DNA from: an uncultured Myxococcales bacterium
GTDB lineage: Bacteria; Myxococcota_A; UBA9042
NCBI GenBank assembly: GCA_937915965.1
Contig: CALGHC010000420.1
Coordinates: forward strand, 1 to 6,234
Direction of reading: 5' to 3'
Length of the DNA stretch: 6,234 bases
Shown: in pieces, positions 4,245 through 6,234 of the stretch
Position numbering within the stretch: position 1 is the stretch's first letter
Layout of the letters: each line of letters begins with the position of its first letter
Translations under genes and position numbers: made by a program
Notes under the pieces: model-generated
The model's input: the letters and a program-made list of their open reading frames with translations, nothing else
Database searches by the model: none
Told to the model about the DNA's origin: nothing

Positions 4245-6234
4245 ATGGGCGATCCCCACGATCTCGAAGACGCAGCAGCGCCGACGGCCGCTGCCGACGA
4301 GCCGGTGGTGGTGCGCCACGTGACCAGCAGCAACCCGGTCATTGACGCCGCCGCGCTCGATTCGACGCTCGCGGCCGACGGCGACCTCATCGAAGCGCTC
4401 AAACACGCCACGAACGAACTCGAGTTGGATTCGACGATGGCGGCCGATGGCGACCTGGCCAAGGCGCTCAAGCACGCCACGGACGAGATCGAGATGGACT
4501 CGACGCTGGCAGCCGACGGCGACCTCGCCAAGGCGCTCAAAAGCGCAACAGACGAGATCGAGTTTGACTCGACGCTGGCAGCCGACGGCGACCTCGCGGT
4601 GCAGCTCAAGCAAGCGACCGGCAGGATCGAGTTCGACTTTGACATGACCGCCGACGCGCCCCCCGCGGCCACGGGTGCTGAAGGAGACGGCTTCGACGAG
4701 ACCATGGCCGCTGACGGCGATCTGGCCACCGCATTGGCAGCTCGAGCCGCGGCTCTGGACGGGACAAGCGATGCACCGGCGCTAGAGGTACCCAACACCC
4801 CCGTGACGGTACGCCCGCTCGACGACGAGGGTCTCGCGCTGGCGGCGACCCTGAGGGAGCGCTACGTCCTCGACGGCGTGATCGGCAAGGGCGGCATGGG
4901 GACCGTCTACCGCGCGACGAGGCCCGGCGACGGCCAGTTGGTCGCGCTGAAGGTCGTCAACGCCGAGATCCTCAACGACGCCACGTCGCTTGCGCGCTTT
5001 CGGCGCGAGGCGGATCTGACCGGGCGCCTCGACCATCCCAACACCGTGCGCCAGTTCGACGTAGGCGAGACCGAGGACGGCCGCTGGTACATCGCGAGCG
5101 AGATGCTCACCGGCGTCGAGCTCGCCGACTGGCTTGAGAAGATCGGCGCGTTGCCGCCGCAGCGGGCATGCCACATCGCTGTTGGCATCCTGTCGGCGCT
5201 GCAGGCCGCGCACGACCTCGGCATCGTCCACCGCGACATCAAACCGCAAAACGTCTTCTTGTGCCGCGGCGACGACGGCAGCGACGTCGTCAAGTTGATG
5301 GACTTCGGCATCGCGCGAGCGACAGCTGATCCGGAGCTGGTCAAGCTGACGCGCACCGGTGTGATCGTCGGCACAGCCGCCTACATGCCGCCCGAGCAGG
5401 CACGCGGGCAGGAGATCGACGGCCGCGCTGACCTGTATGCGTTGGGGATCGTCCTGTATCAGATGCTCGTCGGCCGGCCTCCGTATGAGGCCGACGCGCC
5501 AATTGATTTGCTGATGATGCACATCAAGCAGCCGGTTCCCACTCTCAGCGCCGCGCGACCGGGAATGCCCATGGCCGACGGACTCGGCCGCGTCATCGGC
5601 AAGCTGCTCGCCAAGAAGCCCGACCAGCGTCCGGCGACCGCCGCCATCGCCATCGAGATGATCCAGCGCGTCCTCGCCGACGCCGGCGCTGCGATCCCGG
5701 CGATGACCGCCGGAGCCTCACCGGGACGCAGGCCCACACCACCCGCGCCCACGCCCGCCCACGGCATGCGCACACGGCCGCGGGCGGCTCGTGCCGGCGT
5801 CGCCCGACCCAATGCGACGCCTGCGGGGGCGATGCCGGCGGTCGCGACCCCAGCAGCCGGCGCAGTCCAGGTCGTCGCTGGGGTCGACGCGGCGGCGCCC
5901 GCCGCGAAGGTGGCTCCGCCGATGACGACGGGGTCGATGATCGCTGCGCGGTCGGGGGTCGCACCATCGACCTGGGCCGTGATCATCGTTGGCTTTGCGG
6001 CGGCGGCGGCGGCAGCCTACTTCATCGGTCGCGCCGCCTTCTCGCCTGCTGCTGACGGGGAGACACAGGCGGCGATCACGTCGGCACCCGTGCCGCCCGT
6101 GGCGCTCGTGGCACCCGTGACGCCCGTGGCGCAGGCTGCCGCTCCCGTCGCCGGTGCTGCCAATCCAACGGGCAGCGACGCCGCAGCGCGTGCGCCCAGC
6201 AACGCTGCCTCACCGGCCGCGGCGAGCCCAGTGG
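4245..6234 (+). CDS. Eukaryotic-like Ser/Thr protein kinase with N-terminal repeat array and one membrane segment, 3' partial
   Basis: The 663 codons present have no stop before the window edge. Residues 1-200 are acidic and hold a 23-residue repeat array (from residue 38). The kinase domain spans about 206-490. It has a Gly-rich loop GKGGMGTVY (214-222), ATP-anchoring Lys236 in VALK, alpha-C Glu255, HRDIKPQN (329-336, catalytic Asp331), DFG (353-355), activation-loop Thr369 and Thr371, GTAAYMPPEQ (376-385), and a subdomain XI Arg in KPDQRPAT. All catalytic residues are present, so it should be active; it resembles the Pkn/PknB group. Next comes a Pro/Ala/Arg-rich linker (about 495-575), then a membrane helix (about 576-595, WAVIIVGF followed by seven Ala), then a Pro/Ala/Val-rich tail. 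The topology is presumably kinase inside, tail outside. The tail may carry a sensor domain beyond the window. Most bacterial relatives start within a few residues of the kinase domain, so the long N-terminal array is unusual. The substrate is unknown. Confidence 0.92.
   Translation, partial: MGDPHDLEDAAAPTAAADEPVVVRHVTSSNPVIDAAALDSTLAADGDLIEALKHATNELELDSTMAADGDLAKALKHATDEIEMDSTLAADGDLAKALKSATDEIEFDSTLAADGDLAVQLKQATGRIEFDFDMTADAPPAATGAEGDGFDETMAADGDLATALAARAAALDGTSDAPALEVPNTPVTVRPLDDEGLALAATLRERYVLDGVIGKGGMGTVYRATRPGDGQLVALKVVNAEILNDATSLARFRREADLTGRLDHPNTVRQFDVGETEDGRWYIASEMLTGVELADWLEKIGALPPQRACHIAVGILSALQAAHDLGIVHRDIKPQNVFLCRGDDGSDVVKLMDFGIARATADPELVKLTRTGVIVGTAAYMPPEQARGQEIDGRADLYALGIVLYQMLVGRPPYEADAPIDLLMMHIKQPVPTLSAARPGMPMADGLGRVIGKLLAKKPDQRPATAAIAIEMIQRVLADAGAAIPAMTAGASPGRRPTPPAPTPAHGMRTRPRAARAGVARPNATPAGAMPAVATPAAGAVQVVAGVDAAAPAAKVAPPMTTGSMIAARSGVAPSTWAVIIVGFAAAAAAAYFIGRAAFSPAADGETQAAITSAPVPPVALVAPVTPVAQAAAPVAGAANPTGSDAAARAPSNAASPAAASPV
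4356..4760 (+). repeat. 69-bp tandem repeat encoding 23-residue acidic modules at the kinase N-terminus
   Basis: Four exact-length units of 69 bp start at 4356, 4425, 4494 and 4563. They encode a consensus of (L/M/F)-D-S-T-(L/M)-A-A-D-G-D-L, then roughly A-K-A-L-K-H-A-T-D-E-I-E. A shortened, degenerate fifth unit (60 bp, from 4632; FDFDMTADAP...) follows. A sixth from 4692 restores F-D-E-T-M-A-A-D-G-D-L-A-T-A-L and ends near 4760. Each good unit pairs an acidic Ser/Thr motif with a stretch likely to form an amphipathic helix. The units vary at the DNA level by many synonymous changes while the D-S/E-T-x-A-A-D-G-D-L core is kept, which suggests selection on the protein rather than recent slippage. 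I do not recognise this repeat as a named domain. Confidence 0.9.
5970..6029 (+). other. Predicted single membrane-spanning segment of the kinase
   Basis: Residues about 576-595 (T-W-A-V-I-I-V-G-F, then seven Ala, then Y-F-I-G) form an uncharged hydrophobic stretch of about 20 residues followed by Arg. Five of the seven Ala codons are consecutive GCG (5997-6011), a short triplet run that could slip and change helix length. Basic residues are abundant in the linker before it, which fits an inside N-terminus. Confidence 0.75.

Noticed and set aside
4225..4323. Small 32-codon frame overlapping the kinase start
   Set aside because: No ribosome site and no recognisable peptide features; it is out of frame with the kinase and probably chance.
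4134..4798. Open frames on the - strand opposite the kinase repeat array
   Set aside because: They mirror the 69-bp repeats in two frames and show only repeat-derived low complexity. The + strand frame continues into a full kinase domain.

Overview
The window is GC-rich (roughly two thirds G+C by eye). It carries four genes, all on the + strand, and the genes at both ends run off the window. Three things suggest a deltaproteobacterial/Myxococcota-type genome: a secreted-type cysteine-repeat protein ending in an FGE/sulfatase-modifying-factor domain, a tandem pair of ArsA/Get3-like ATPases, and a eukaryotic-like Ser/Thr kinase with one membrane segment. This assignment is inferred from gene content, not from a marker gene.

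Layout. 1-1518: 3' part of a Cys-rich repeat protein with a C-terminal FGE-sulfatase fold that lacks the catalytic cysteine pair. 1519-1808: a spacer dominated by an 18-copy, 9-bp minisatellite (1561-1722). 1809-2801: first ArsA/Get3-family ATPase, with the signature lysine in its deviant Walker A motif. 2868-4112: second ArsA/Get3-family ATPase, where serine replaces that lysine but the switch I DPA motif is intact. 4113-4244: a 132-bp spacer with a short AT-richer patch and a GC palindrome. 4245-6234: 5' part of a Ser/Thr kinase with an unusual N-terminal array of 23-residue acidic repeats, a complete kinase domain, a Pro/Ala linker, a membrane helix and the start of a Pro/Ala/Val-rich extracytoplasmic tail.

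The two ATPases lie 66 bp apart and are probably co-transcribed. Their complementary active-site losses suggest a heterodimer with one well-equipped composite ATP site, like the paired Get3-like ATPases of actinobacteria. The kinase follows in the same direction and may or may not share their transcript. The sequence shows no direct functional link between the ATPases, the kinase and the upstream FGE-fold protein. The least explained elements are the kinase's N-terminal repeat array and the 9-bp minisatellite in front of the first ATPase. No RNA gene, insertion sequence, CRISPR array or convincing terminator was seen.
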